Below, in pieces: positions 1 to 14,000 of a stretch of DNA of 64,000 nucleotides (the stretch's first letter is position 1; every line of letters begins with the position of its first letter). The position numbers were made by a program, and so were the translations under genes. The notes beneath the pieces were generated by a model. It had not been told where the DNA came from, did not search any database, and was given only the letters and a program-made list of their open reading frames with translations. The stretch comes from Ixodes scapularis. Its lineage: Eukaryota > Arthropoda > Arachnida > Ixodida > Ixodidae. Location of the stretch: assembly GCF_016920785.2 (NCBI RefSeq), contig NW_024609880.1, forward strand, positions 47,888,296-47,952,295, given 5' to 3'.

Positions 1-331
1 ATAAGGTCAAGTCGCCGCAGAGTAGTTGTTCTACTCTCGCTGTCGAGCTATTTAACACAATCAACTTGTAAGGCACTTATTTCCATCGGTCTTACAGCCG
101 CCATTACTTCACTCAGAGAAATGAGCCGATGACGTCTCGAAAGAGCGCGTTTTCACACGACGATACCGCCATTTTTTTGTTTCCAAATTCGGGGAATGTA
201 CATTGAAGTCAGGAGTTTTACTTTCTCGGAAAATGCAAGTACATGTTTAGAGAATTTACTTCAAGTAAAGTACAATTTTTCTGAGCAGTAGTACTGTAAG
301 TACCATGTACATAGAGTACGTCCCAACACCG
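1..331. repeat. Decayed hAT-family terminal fragment
   Basis: AT-rich sequence with several GTAC/AAGTA(A) subterminal motifs ends in GTCCCAACACCG. The same motif style and terminal CCCAACACTG-type end appear in the better preserved hAT copy at 8359-10980. A similar AT-rich fragment occurs at 930-1080. No coding potential seen. Confidence 0.4.
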
Positions 332-1690
332 TTTGTTTATTATATTTATATAAAAACGTTGGTGGAATTACTACAGGTTTCTTGAACGATCTTTGAATCT
401 TTGAAGATCTGCATATTCTGAGTTTTGGGAGTAAAGGCAACGCAAAAAGATAATCTTTGCGTTGCCCTTTAGCACGCGATTCTTCGAGTATATCACAAAC
501 TACGGAAGCACAAGATGAGTTTCACAGCAGGTGCTGCATTTTGTTGCCTCCTTTGAGTGAGGATGCAGTGCGTGCACCTCCTGTAGTGGGCGAGAGTTTC
601 TACGTTGGGGAGAAGCGGGGACCAGTCTTTTCTTCAAAAGGGTCGAGTCTCCTTGACCTTCGGGACACACAGAATCGCCAGTCTTCGGCTCTAATCCCGC
701 AGTTACTCGACCTCTCTTGCGTCGTGTCTGTTCGCTCCGCGCGCCTCGTAGCAGTGTTGTTGCAGTAGGGGCGGGGGGTTCGGATTTTCCAAAGCATTCC
801 CCCCCCCCCCCCCCTTTCCTACGCCACATGCTTCCCCCTCTTTGCAAATATCAGCTGATCTTCGAACAGCTTATCTCCTTTCTGCAGGAATGTTTGTTTA
901 TAGGCTAAACAACCCCTAAAATTCGAAAGTAATTCGTAACTTGAGTAGAAGTTACTCAAAAAAAGTAATTAAGGTAAACTACTAATTACCGAAATAAAAA
1001 TGTAATTGAAAGTTACTAAACTACTCGGGAAAGTAGTTAAACTATTCTAACTTGACTAGAGTAGTTGAACTACGTACAAGTCTACCCCCACGCCATGGTG
1101 TGGGCAAAACGGGACCGGCGTGTTCCGCCTGTTGTATACACACTTCCTTCTATACACTCGGGCACTATCACCACCTCGTAGATAAGAAAGCCTTAGCGCT
1201 GGATTTTTCTGCGTCCTTCTGTGTATACCAAGCTGTCCCCGCTTTGGTCTTCTTTATATGGCGCTAAAAATTCAGGTGCTCTCTCTGCTATTAGGAGGCG
1301 TTGGACGAATCCGGCACTGGCACGCTGCGAGTGGCGAATCCTTCCGATCGGTTGATGGAGCTTTAGGGAACCGTGTTTGCAGATCGGCGTCGGATGTGCA
1401 AAACCGGTTCCCTAAAATGCTAATAATGCGAGCTGTTCGTATTTGTCGCCCACATCAACTTTGGCGGAATTAAAAAATGCGGCGACCTCAGGGTCACCGC
1501 AGGAGTTACATTCGTGTGCTGCTGTTCCGTTGTAGAGCTTTGTAGACCTCTGTACGCATTGAACGATAGATGGATCAGTGGAAGAATGTAAGCCTGTTGT
1601 CGGTTTGCCTTGCCGCGTACCCGACCCGGAGGAGTAACACGGAACCCATTGGTTTCATGCGATTATATATACTACATTTAATGGGACATG
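332..1690. other. Upstream intronic or intergenic stretch without recognised gene
   Basis: Open frames here are short, overlap in several frames and match no family I know. It holds a poly-C run (788-804), the AT-rich 930-1080 repeat fragment and a small GGTGTGGGC/ACGCCATGG-type inverted motif near 1090. It lies upstream of the first visible cytochrome b561 exon and is most simply intron of that gene. Confidence 0.4.
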
Positions 1691-1699
1691 GATGGAAAA

Positions 1700-2085
1700 A
1701 GAACGTATTCTTGCCGCGGATAAAAGACAAAAAAAAAAAAAAAAAAGCGCGGGCGCGTTTTCGCAGGGCTTGCGCCTGTTGCACGAGGGCCAACTTTGGC
1801 GCACCACTGCGCTTTTCCACGCGCCCGAACTCTTTCGAAAATTAACTTATTTGGTGGTTTTCGATGACTGAACAAGTGTCCGATTGGGCCCATATATTTA
1901 TCTTCAATAATTAAAAAAAGCTAATTCGCAATTTTTAGTTAATGAACAGACGTATCGTGCCGATTATCCTCCATATAATGCCCCCCTCGCCTCTAAAGGC
2001 CGAATTTGTAGCTTTTACGGCTTTACTAAACCAAATCTGTAAGTCTTAAAAAAAAGAAAAAAAGTATTATGGCATTTTATTACGC
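1700..2085. mobile_element. Partial, diverged copy of the 58494-59174 fold-back MITE family
   Basis: The stretch from GCGCGGGCGC through TTTTCGATGACTGA, a TTAATTAA-rich core, ATCGTGCCGATTATCC and a CTTTACGGCTTT-like end follows the right half of the full-length fold-back element at 58494-59174 in the same order. The left half is missing. Another short relative lies at 5500-5660. Confidence 0.55.
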
Positions 2086-2444
2086 TGTCTAACGTCTATA
2101 GGCGATGACAGGTTAAGAACTGAGTAGATGCTCCGCCTCGAACCCAAGCTTTGTATCTTTGATAAGACTTCCTTGAACGCGCAGCCAAAGCGCGCTGCAT
2201 GAGGCAACGAGCACGTGCTGGAGACGGACTTTGTACTGGGTTCTCAACCTGTCACCGACTATGGTATTATCTTCAAATAACAACCCTCTGGAAAATTAGC
2301 TGGATGGGACTCTTCATTTATCGTTCTAAATCATTAAAAAGAAAAAAAAAATCCGGAAGTAATTTTGCGGGGCATTGGAGGATGACGTGCCATTATTTCG
2401 CGTGGGGCTTACTAAGCGCGTGGTCTCTGGGTCTTTCTTTTCAG

Positions 2445-2650
2445 CAATGTTAGTGTACCGCAGCTTCACGTGCTGCAAGAAGATCTACAACAAGGTGCTG
2501 CACACCATCTTCTTCGTGCTGTCCATCTCGGCCATCACCATCGGCATCGTGTCAGCCTTCCAGGCGCACAACAACGTGGCCGACCCCAGGCACTTCTATT
2601 CCCTCCACTCGTGGATCGGCCTAGGCACCATGGGCCTCTTCGCTCTTCAG
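2445..2650 (+). CDS. Cytochrome b561 exon (LVYR motif, second and third haem histidines)
   Basis: The acceptor is TTTCTTTTCAG before 2445 and the donor is CAG|GTGGGG after 2650. The exon begins with two bases of a split codon and ends in phase 0. It codes for MLVYRSF, KVLHTIFF and the SLHSW loop, the family's second and third haem histidines. GC content is clearly above the flanking intron. Confidence 0.9.
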
Positions 2651-5032
2651 GTGGGGATCGCCTTTTGCCGCACCTTTTCGAGGGTGGAAGCGATCTGAAA
2701 GGGTGTTTCCCAACGCTTTTGGGGTGTCAAAAAGATTAATATAAATGAGCCAATGAACGGAGTGCGACGAAACTTTTCACAAATAGGTTCTTAGGATTCG
2801 CTGGCGGCCATAGATGTGTGCGCGGCTGCTGAGCGCGTGCTTACGGCGAGCTTCCCTAGTTCCTTTGCATCGTGCGTTCCGCATCATCAAGATTGCCGGT
2901 CTTAGCAGGCTATTAATCTGAGCTCGTTCTGAGCATCCGCTCTAGACATCGCCCTCAAATACGGCCTCCAGTGAGTACCTTCTATAATAAAATTGTGTAA
3001 GTATAGGGTGTCTGGAATGCCGAGGCTCGATCTAAAATGTTCCGCAAAGATCGGCGCCTGCACATAGCAATCCAAACTTTTCATCAAAGTTGTATTTCAC
3101 AGGTGGGTTTTACCTTGTAAAATTGCAAAGCGTAACTCCCTTTTTGTAAAAAAAAAAAAAAAAAAAAAATTGGGCCAGAAATTTTGCCAGGGTCAACGGC
3201 GGATGGCGACGCAGACAACAGAGTCGAGTGGCGGAGCGCGTTTTAATAGATGGCGTCGGGGAAAAAAAAAAAAAAAAAAGAATATATGTTGTCAATCGGC
3301 ATCGTCCTGTGTGTTCCTCCTTCTTGTCCGTGTGGTATTCGCGCTGTTTTTAAAAATGAATTCTATTATCTTTTAAATACGTGACGAGCGGTCGTATAGT
3401 ATCTTACCCTGGAAGAGTGTTTTACTCCTCAACACAAGGCTGCGGTGCGGCGAAGCCACATACACAAAATCGCGACTTTTACTCCGAGGGTGCAGCTTCT
3501 CTGTACCGCACCAGTGCGCGGTGAGAAGCGCACTCAACGGAGCTAATTAAACCGCCTGAACAGACCATAGACCATGAGATATCCCGAAACCTCCGAGTAT
3601 GTGTCGTGTTCGATACGAAGATCATATCAAATCGCACGTTATTCAGAGCGATACGCAAAAGTGTTTAAAATTCGTGCAAGCTTACCGTAACAATCTGGCA
3701 GTGTAGCGACGACTGAACTATTTATTAGTTTCATCTAATGCAGGGGTCTCCAAACCTGCGCGCGGTCCTTCCAATGAAGCCTGCTTCGCGGCCGGCGCAA
3801 AATGTGCGCGAAATGGCGCCGCGACGCGCTCCAAATGCGCAAACGAAGATACACGAGAGAACCAGAGAAACTCCATCGTAATGCGGGTCCTTTCGCCATA
3901 TTATTCATTGAACATTGTCATCACTAGCATCACCATTCTTGATCCCCTGCTGGCGGGCTGGCAGGCGCACTTTCGTACGGGTTCTAACCTTTCTGCACAG
4001 CCTTGCACGGTGCCCAGGATCACAATATGTATGCAAATGAATATTTTGTTATTACGTCTATTTTACTCGGTTAAATTGCCTTTTAGTTAACATGTACACT
4101 GTGCTTAGTGTCCTCTAGCTGTCATAACTATAGCAACTTTTCAGCATTAGTTTTATCATTCCTGAGTGTTTTTCAGCGCGCGAATAAATTGATTTATGCC
4201 TGAGGAGTTTTCTTGACCAGAACTGTCCTGTAATGTCATAATTAGTTAATAAATTTAAAATCTACCTTGCCTTAGTTTCCTTTTTTTAGTACTTTAACAT
4301 TTAGTTCTGTATTTAAATGCTTAGATTTTTTTCTCGTTTATAATTTTTTTTTCCGGCCCTTGAGACTCCGGCAGGTACCTAATCTGGCCCCTCAGCCACA
4401 AAATTTGGAGACCCATAGTCTAATAGAAAAGATGGAACAGAAAGTAGACTAAACACAGACGCGCACGTTCTTTCAACTCGCAACGTTTATTTTCATGTAC
4501 GACCGCTGTATTCACCAACGCTCTTTAGGGAGAGGGGGAAAAGGGGCTAGGGCGAACACGCTTGTCACAAATATTCATTTTGGTTTTGATAAAATGAAAT
4601 GAGCTTTTAGCGCAGCGTTGGCAAAAATTACACTAATTTTAACGGAAATGGCGTTGCATTCAGCCCTTAAAAAGGCCCATAAAAAGAAAAAAAAGTTATT
4701 TTTTTAATAGTTTGGTTGGGACACGCACTACAAAAAAATAAACTTTACGCAAAAAAAAAAAAAAAAAAAAAAATTGGAGCCTATTGACGTTGCGAGATTT
4801 ATTTGAAATTCTGCGCGCAAAGCCCATGACGTTACGGGTCATTCCGGAATGACCATCTCGGTCGTGAAGGCGAAGCCGATCCACCTCGCCTCCACGCACG
4901 CGAAATGCCGAGAGAGAAAACAAGTGGAACGAAGGTGACTGCCGACTAAATCGCGTCTTGCGCCGTCAATATTGCTCTGAAATTTTTTTCGCGTAAAATT
5001 TATTTGTTGACACGCGTGTCCCAACCAGACTG

Positions 5033-5082
<50 letters not shown>

Positions 5083-8000
5083 ATTTTTTTTTTTAGGGGT
5101 TTTTTAGTGAAAGGTTGAGAGTGACAGGTACAGTGCTCCCCAAACTTAACGCCGCCACTGGGTTCCCAAACATCGAGCTCGTGTCGGCTACTTACTGTTA
5201 AATTTGTCACCAAAACGTTCGGGATGACTTCTCAGGATGGGATAGAAATCGGGAACACGTACATCCTTCAAATAGTTCCATCGGCCGCCGCAGGGACGGT
5301 CAGAAACGGCAAATGCCGTGGCGGCGTTAGTTTGAGCCGCCCTGTACATTATTGCCGTCTCGATAGCTTACGGTCGGCGACTGCCCGTCATAGTACGGCA
5401 CTCATCTATGTGTGACTGTGGGCGTTGAATACGGCGCTCATTTTGCGTCTAAGTTCAGATGACAAACATGGGCGAAACCTATTTCAAAGACCACTGCTTT
5501 TTCACAAATTGTATTAATTGATTTAGCCAATCAATTGGTTTCGCCCATTTAAATTGCAGAGCGACCCATTTAAATTGATAGGGCGATATTAGTTAATTAG
5601 ACAACTGATCGTGATGGTTATCGCCCCGTCTAACGTCCACCGAGCCCGATAAACATGCGGAGGAGAGGTTTTAAAAGATTGTTCCGATAGCTCCGATAAC
5701 GCAGAGTATCGGGCATCAATCGGACTTGTCAAAACAATCTACCAAAACTCTCCATTACCCATGCAATTGTCACTTAACATTTTTTTTTTTTCTCAATGTG
5801 TTCGAATTATACGAGTGTGGGGTTACGGGTACAGACACTTTTACGACGATCCTGGCACCGATAGATTGCTTTATCCAGTCGCGCATGTAAAAGAAAAAAG
5901 AGAACTATCCTTCAACAAAAACCGTCTGACAACCTCCTCAGAAGCCAAGTTAATGAAACTTGAAATAAAAAAAAGGTAGCGATATTCAAAACAATTTTAT
6001 CTGCGAAAAAACAAAAAAACAAAACAAAAACAATTAGTAAGTTATAGAGCTGCAAAAAACACGTTTCACTACTGCCCAGCGCGCGCTCTCGTGAAGTGGC
6101 CGCGCTGCGCTGACATTGGCCGTGCAGCCGCTCCGGAGTCTGCCTGAGCTGGCTTCTGGGAGGCTCTGGGCCACCCCGCAGCCAGCCGCTTCCTTTTACT
6201 GGCGTGCTGCGACGGGGGCCCGCAGCGCCATGGGGTGGTATTCCTTGAAACTGACGCGCGCCGGCCAATGGGAGCCTATCCATCAGATTTCGGCTTCACT
6301 TCGCTCCTTTTAAAGAGGTGAATTTAGCTGCAGTTCTCCGTGGCTTTTTGCGTGGCTTCAAAGCTGGGGGCCTCCAGATAGTGGCTTCAATTTGGGGGAG
6401 AGGGGAGTTTAGCTGCCGTTTGGCGCGGCTTCCAAAGCTAATGACGTCGGGTCGCTCCATGGGACAGTTAATGCTTTCACATTAAAAATCCACTTAGAAA
6501 ATACCAGCCATGCTCCCATAAAATTGGCCGAAAATCCCAATGTCCTAATACCTTCCCGGGTATTTTGTCACGGGCAAATAACCAAGTTCTGATTCACAGG
6601 TCGAAAGAGACAAAACGAAAGCCTGTCCCACTCTTGATGCCACCTTTCTTGTTTCTCTCTGTTGCAGTTTGTAGTGGGCTTCATTTCATTCCTGGTGCTG
6701 CTGTGCTGTGACAAGGCCACAGTGACCTACAGGCAGCGCCTGGTGCCCATCCACACCAACTTTGGACTGATCATCTTCGGCATGGCCGCCGCAACCTGTG
6801 TCACGGGTCTCATGCAGACGGCCACCTATAGGTTCAAGTGAGTACCCTCGGACAGTTCCCTTGACTGCAAAACACAGTATGCGAAAGGCAGAGACGTCCA
6901 CATGCCAAAACATACCGTATTTACATATTTACAAAAGTAGGACATATTTAGTGGTTCTGCTGAGCACGTCTAATTGTTGACCTGTTCTGCTACAGTCAAC
7001 CTCCCGTTGTGATGGTCGTAAAAATGACTCGCGAATCAGCAGATATGTTTGGCTTAGTTCTGATATGCATTAGACTGGATTACTCCAACAAGAATTGCTG
7101 CATACTACTTCATGCATTAGGTAAGATTGTTCTAACATGTTCTACAGAAAGCATTGGTCCATACTTCATGCATTAGGCCAGATTGTTCTGACAGGTTCTG
7201 CAGAAAGCCTGATAGGTATAATTCTCAGCCCATATTCTACAGTGACAGCCCAGAGAAAGTCGCACACCAGATACTCAGAAAGACAAGCACACGCGCCGAA
7301 TATGGTTCACCAACTCACCTAAGCATCCATCCTATCAAGTTACATTTCTCAGCCCAATTCATTCAGACATATTTGCAATGGGCACTATGCAAAACAGCAG
7401 CGCCCCTAGTGGTTCAGGTGCACTCTGGGAGCCAGACACTGTCAACAGGTGGTTTCGGTTTTGCCGGGTTGTGCATCTGTCGTCTGCTATTGTTTCCGCA
7501 ATGTCATTGCTCACGTCGTCGTGGATCGCTCCACACTTACGCGCGATGCAGTAAGTACCCCCTTCTCGTCGCTACATATTAGACACGGCGAATAACGAAA
7601 CAATTACGATTTTGCTGTCACGGAGTGAGCGCAATTGCCGCAACGGCGAAGCCAAGTGAATGCAGGTTGACGTATGCCAAACACCGTGCCGGCTCTCTGC
7701 GTGCATTTGCTTGCAACCTCGAGAAGAGCCATGGAGACTAGTACTCCAGTTTTATAACACCCTTGCTTCACCGATCGCTACTTTCAGTCAGGCCAACGCG
7801 GTACATGATGAACCTCGCTGTACGAGAATGCGTTGAAGCGCAAATATGCACCTCTCGCTACGTTGCTGTGAGGAAATTGACCATCAAGGCCCGTTCACAC
7901 TCTTGCGACTGAGTACGACTGAGAGAGACGAGATCTCTTACAACTTCTTAAATGTTTCTAGAATGAGGGGACACACTGACATTGTGGCGCCATCTATGCG

Positions 8001-11000
8001 GTGACCCAAGAACTGCATTTCACAAAAGCGAAGGTTTTGCAGGATTTCGGAGGTCAAATGTGCGTAATACCCATAGAAAGGCTCGTTTATAACATTGACA
8101 AAAGTTTTTCGAGCCAAAAAAGACTGGATATTGCGCAAGAAATAAAAAAAAAATATCCCGGACCGCCGAGTTTACACTGCTTCCCAATAGATGGCGCCAG
8201 TGTGTTCTCTGGTTTAAGAAGTTTTAAGGAACCCAGGTTTAAGAGGTCGCAAGCAGTCGCAAGAGTGTGAACGGGCCTTTAGAACGATCAAAACACTGTT
8301 GCGGTGTTGGTGTGCCCATATCGTTGAATGTACAGGTTCCTTAGGCATTCATCTTTTACAGTGTTGGGTAGAGCACATCTAAAATGTACAGTGTGCTGCA
8401 ATATGAAAGACCCACTCTGAGCGTGCGGCCGAGCGCTTCGAGTGGGTCTTTCATATTGCAGTGCACTGTACTTGATGTAAAGTACCTTTAAATGAGAGTT
8501 TATGTACTTCAAGTAAAGTGTGCAATGTACTTGAAGTGAAGTATGATAAATACAAGATACTTTCAGTGTAAGTATGAGTACTTTTTAGCAGAATATTCAA
8601 TGATGCCCTTTCATTCCCCTGTAGTGTTTGTTTTCTTTTTCAACTAATATACATTGCCCTTGGAGTAATCGGGGGTGCAACAGTTTTTTCCAGGAATGGC
8701 GGCATATATTGCATGGCCAGAGTAATTATTTTCAGAAATGGCGCCAAATTCAGAAGTCCCCCAGACTTCTGAATTTGGCGTGGCTTGCACTGGCTGGCAC
8801 CCAAAGGGGGTTGTTAAACATGCTAAGAGAGAATGTCAGCCACGTAGCTTTTGCAAGAAATCCTTTTAACCTCCTCGCTTGCACTGACCGATCGAGAAGT
8901 AGAGTTCAAAATGTTGTGGGAAAGGAGCCCCAGTACAAACAGAGCAATGCGTTGTTTGCAGTCTTGTACATATTACTTCGAAAACATAATTGAATAGAAT
9001 AGATCTTGGATTTCTCTACAGCATTTGACTGCGTTCCTCATTGCCGACTACTCACTAAGTTCTCCTTACTCCAGATATACTCCCTCACACTCCTCGATAC
9101 GCATCTTTCTAACACTATGCTGCCAATACGCAGTTTGCAAGAACTGCCAGTTCAACATGTCGGACGTGATCTCTGTCATACCACAAGGCACTGAGCTGGG
9201 CCCTCTTCTCTTCTTAATATACATAGACTTACCTCGCTCTATTTCTTCCAAAGTTTGCCTCTTTGTGGATGACTGCGTTATTTATGGGCAAATTACTAAT
9301 CCCGACGATCACCTTGTACTACAACAAGGCCTTAACTCCATTAATAGTTGGTGCGACAAGTGGCTTATGTCCCTAAATAGTTCAAAACGCAAGCTAGTAA
9401 CGTCAGTTGAAAACAGTCACTATCATCGTATTCATATCTCCTTGGTAACTCAGTTCTCTCAACCTCCCCCTCCTATAAGCACCCGGGCATTCATCTATCT
9501 AGTGACCTGTCTTGAAATACAACATAAATTTCACGTGTTCTGCATCCCGACCGCTAGGATATTTACGACGCAACCTTTACTCTGCCCCCCTCGCCTATGC
9601 CAGTTGTCTTATGAAACACGTTTTCCCAATCCTTGAATTTGCTTCTGCCGCATGGAAATCTCACCAGAAATACCTTGTTAACCAAGTTGAAACCATTCAA
9701 AATCGTGCTACATGGTTTACAACATCATCCTACTCCCACCATACAAGTCTCTTAAGCTAACCCCCCCTACAGCTACTCGAGAGGTGTCACATCGCTGCCC
9801 TCCTAGGCATTAGTCACAAATTGCGCTATACTAACCCCAAAGTCATCACCCAACTCCTTGAGCCTCCTAACCGAACATCGCACCGTCTAACAACTAAAGT
9901 TCTAGGCGTATTTTTGGAAATACATATGCTTTCAAGAACCCCTCGTTGCCACGCACAGTTATGCACTGGAATAGTCTTCCCTACAACATAACCTCACTTT
10001 CAGACCCTGCTGCATTTCGAGCTGCTATCCTAAATTACTTGAGTGTCCTATAGTTTTTATTCTCATGATAATCTTACCTAAATAGTGATTCACGTTTTTG
10101 TAAAATAGTTTTTTGTGGCTGGTGGCACTCTTGCCAAAAGAGAATTGCATTGTGTTTCTGCTAAAATTGTTCATGGTTGAGAGAATGGGAGCTCCTTCGT
10201 TTCATGTATTTTTTTTTTCAAAACTGTTTACACTGTACTTCTGACTAAATGCCCCCCCCCCCCCCTCTGTAATGTTCAGAAATGGACCTGCAAGGTATTT
10301 CGAATAAATAAATGAATAAAATACTATTACTTTTGGTAAAAAAGTATTCAATTATATTACTTGAGTACATAATAGGAAAAGCAGTTGACCGTTACTTGAA
10401 GAAGTGTTTCTTTCCGATTCATACTGTTCATTATTGGATTAGAATTGCCGAGTTACAAACTACATGCACCTTCTAAATCAACCACTATCACTACACCGCC
10501 AGTATAGCAGAGACTTGGTTTGAGGATTTTTTGGCTGTAAGGTTGTGGAAACAGTGTCATTAGGACGAGGAGGGAAAATAGTAATGCTTGCAATTAACTT
10601 TATTACTTCCAAAACTGGGAAGATTACGGTTGTGATTACTACCTAATAAAGGTAATAAAAATTACAAAGCTACTCCAAAAGTAATAGATTTCAAGTTATT
10701 TGATAACTTGTAACGAGGAACGTACAAGTTTAGTAGTTTGCTTGCGTTTTTGCTGAGAGTAGTATATCCCTCCCAGTATTTCTTCAGAGTTTACAAAGCA
10801 TCGTGCCATAATACAAATATACCAAGACCGAATTTTAAGTATGTACTTGAAATTTGGAAGTTGTACGTTCCTCTGAACGTACCAGGAAAGAATACTTCAA
10901 GTACAAGTTTTTTAAACCTACTTGAAGTAGTACTTTAAGTACAATCCCAAGTAGTACTTTAAGTACACCCCCCAAGACTGGTCTTTTAGCACCAACACTT

Positions 11001-14000
11001 CGTGTTTCATAAAGTTTGTGATTATCTGATTGTTTATTGGCAGCTGTTTCCCGTCCTATGACCTTGCACTCCTTAGGGTCACACACATACTTTTGCCGAG
11101 GTGTCGCTGACCAAAGCTGTTGTCCTGTAGAGCATTACTTTTAGACTTCATTAGTTGTGCTGTGCTTGTGATTATTTCTGGAAAATTGTAGTGTTGCTAC
11201 ATTACAGGCACTGAAGTTATTTCACTAATCACAAATATATAGTTAAAATAGTATGAACGATAGGGCACGTGACGTTAAATATCATTTTATACTTCTTTGG
11301 GAAGCATTCTCTATTGTTGACACTATTTGAATACTATATTTTTGTCAAGTGAAATAACTTCAGTGCTTATAATGTAGCAATGCTTGAATTTACGAGATAC
11401 TCGCATGAGCACACCGCAACAAATAAGGCCGAAAAGTAATGCTGTGCAGGACAACAGCTTTGGTCAGTGATACCTAGGCAAAAGTATGAGTGCGACCCTA
11501 ACATGTGCGAGGTCACAGGACGGGAAAGAGGTGCCGATAAACAATCCAATAATCACAAACTTCATGAAACACGAAGTGTTGGGGCTAAAAATGAATGCCT
11601 AAGGAACCTGCACATTCAACGATATGGGCACACCAACACCGCGACTGGTTTGATCATTCTCGTGGCCAATTTCCTCACAGCGACATCGCGAGAGGTGCAT
11701 ATTTGGGCTCAACGCATTCTTGTACAGTGAGATTCGTCATGGACCGTGTTAACCTGATTGAAAATGGCAATCGGAGAAGCAAGGGTGTTAAAAAACTGGA
11801 GTACTAGTCTCCGTGGCTGTTCTCGAGGCTGCGAGCAAATGAACGCAGTGAGCTGGTACGGCGTTCGACGTACATCGATCTGCATGCACTTGACTTCGCT
11901 GTTGCGGCGTCTTCGCTCGGTCCCCATGCCATCAAAACCGTAATTGTTTCGTTATTTGCTGTGTCTCGTATATATCTAGCGACGAGAAGAAAATGGCACT
12001 TGCTGCATCGCGACGAAGTGAGCAATGGCGGTGGCAGAGACGATAGCAGACAACAGGTGCACAACCCGGTGCAACTGAAACCACCCGTTGAGTCTTCTGC
12101 TCCCAGAGTGCACCTGGACCTCCAGGGCACTGCTATTTTGCATATTCGAAGACCTCGAAGTTCAGATCGAAACAAAATCTTACTTCAGACTAAAACCCTT
12201 CATAAAAATTTTGTTTTCATTACTGGCTGCACATCTACACCAGCACATAGACCACTGAAGTAAAATTCAAACATTCTGCACGAATCCTTTTACCTCCCTC
12301 ATAATCACACTGTTTACGAAAATTCCTCTATATCCCTGCAAAACAACAAAGTGAGGAAAAACTTGAAATAGTGTTCCTACCCAAACCTGAGATTTTACAG
12401 TAGTAATGTCTTAAGGAAGATAAGTACAAAAATTAAGTTCATTTTGGAAATTATAGATTTTGCTTTTTAAATTTTGCATGCTTTATTATCTTTAAACGTC
12501 CTAACAAAATCCCCCTCAAAAAAAAAGAAGTCTGACTAGAAGCATTGCAAGTTTACGTGAATGTCGGGCACGTTTTGGGAGACCCACTTGGGACAGCGGT
12601 GCTTTCCACGTTTCTCCATACTTGATTTGCAATAGGCAACACAAAAAAAAAGTGATTTTTACATTTGGAACACCAAAGCAAGTACGAGATTTAAGAAGGG
12701 CGGCGCAAACGCGAGCAGAGAACGCCAGTGGAAGAACGTTTACCGCAGAATGCTAAGCCTGACCACGGCAACGGCGACTGTCCCGATGCAGTTGACACTC
12801 GTGCACATGTGTCAGCACTTTGGAAAAGATTGGGTTCTTCAAAAAAAATTTACAGAACAAGTAGCTATGGCCCTGCTACTTCAGTGCTGAGCGACATTGT
12901 TGCACTGACAATACTTCCGAGTGATGCTATACTCCTTTCACCCCTAAGCTGGGACTGCAGTTGAAGCTACGTCCTCGTTGGACCAGTCGTGTGCCTCTCT
13001 TTCGCAACGTCGTCATGCTCCCGGCTATACCCAGGCGCGAAGAGCCGGTCAGGTGATAAGAGGGAGGCGCCTGATTGGTCCGACGGGCACGTAGCTCTCA
13101 CCGTAGTCTCAGCTTAAGGCTGAACAGACTTTGTAGCCTGTCACGAGTGCAAATTCTTTATGCGTTTGACAGTTGGCTAGAGAATGCCTGGGATTTTCAT
13201 AGTTCTATTGCACTTCTCAGTTTGCAGCTTTGGGTCATCTTCTCAGTTTCTGCACTCAGTTTTTGGTATTTAGTCTTCTCTTCATAATGAATTCTTATAT
13301 GCATCATCTTGAGGATAACTAAAGTGCCAGTATCTCTTTGAAATTGCTATACCATAATTATAGGGTTTATTTTGCAAGTTTTAACAATCTTCTAAAGGGC
13401 TTCTAAAAGGAAGGCTTTATGACATCTTTATTTTTCCTTTCTAGACTACGCACACAGTTTTTGGCTAGTTACTACCACTATACGCTTAATGAGAAGCAAA
13501 ATGAGCTATTGCAGTGCTCCTTTTAAAAAATTTGTGTGCCTAAATTTTTGTACCAAAAACCTTTTTTATGCAAGAGTTGTTTCTGCCTCTGAACACAACT
13601 ATAGAATTTATATTAAAAGTAAAAATTATTTTGAAAAGTGAAGACAACACTTTATAACTAACTAAAGTTTCATTATTCAAGAGCAAGTATTAAAAACAAA
13701 TGTTTGCGTAGCAACTTCTCTTCTTAAATAATGAACCTCGTAAATGCCAGCAAGATATTTCGTAGTTAAATTATTTGTGTTATCAAATGAAGTACTTTTA
13801 GGTGAATGGGAGCAATCTGCTGAGTGCTGAGTTAACACCTATTGCATTCTTTGTTTCAGTGGGAAGGATGGAGCGCCCCTCTACAGAGAACTGCCAGAAC
13901 AAGGAATCTTCGTCAACACAATTGCCATTGCCATAATTGCGTTGACAATCTTACTTCCTCTGCTTGTCAAGAATAATCTTCGTGGTGGACAAACGGTCCT

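Larger units (their letters stand above)
8359..10980. mobile_element. hAT element carrying a nested LINE
   Basis: Starts CAGTGTTGGGTAGAGCACAT and ends TTTAAGTACACCCCCCAAGACTG, an imperfect inverted repeat. The 8-bp flanks ATCTTTTA (8351-8358) and GTCTTTTA (10981-10988) match at seven of eight positions. Subterminal GTACTT/AAGTAC repeats are dense at both ends. The other arm of the host fold-back is continuous at this point. The interior holds the LINE at 8996-10322 and no recognisable hAT transposase. Confidence 0.7.
7386..12144. mobile_element. Long-arm fold-back element carrying two nested insertions
   Basis: The left arm is split into 7386-7883, 8282-8350 and 10989-11245. The right arm 11345-12144 is its reverse complement, about 0.8 kb, centred near 11290. 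The element begins TATGCAAAACAGCAG and ends CTGCTATTTTGCATA. The left arm is interrupted by a MITE (7887-8278) and a hAT (8359-10980). The right arm is uninterrupted and shows the empty sites. Whole structure lies in the cytochrome b561 intron 6838-13859. Confidence 0.75.

Noticed and set aside
2375..2446. ATG at 2375 or 2447 as the cytochrome b561 start
   Set aside because: Sequence before 2445 is a polypyrimidine acceptor, and the family needs an upstream exon with TM1-2 and the first haem histidine.
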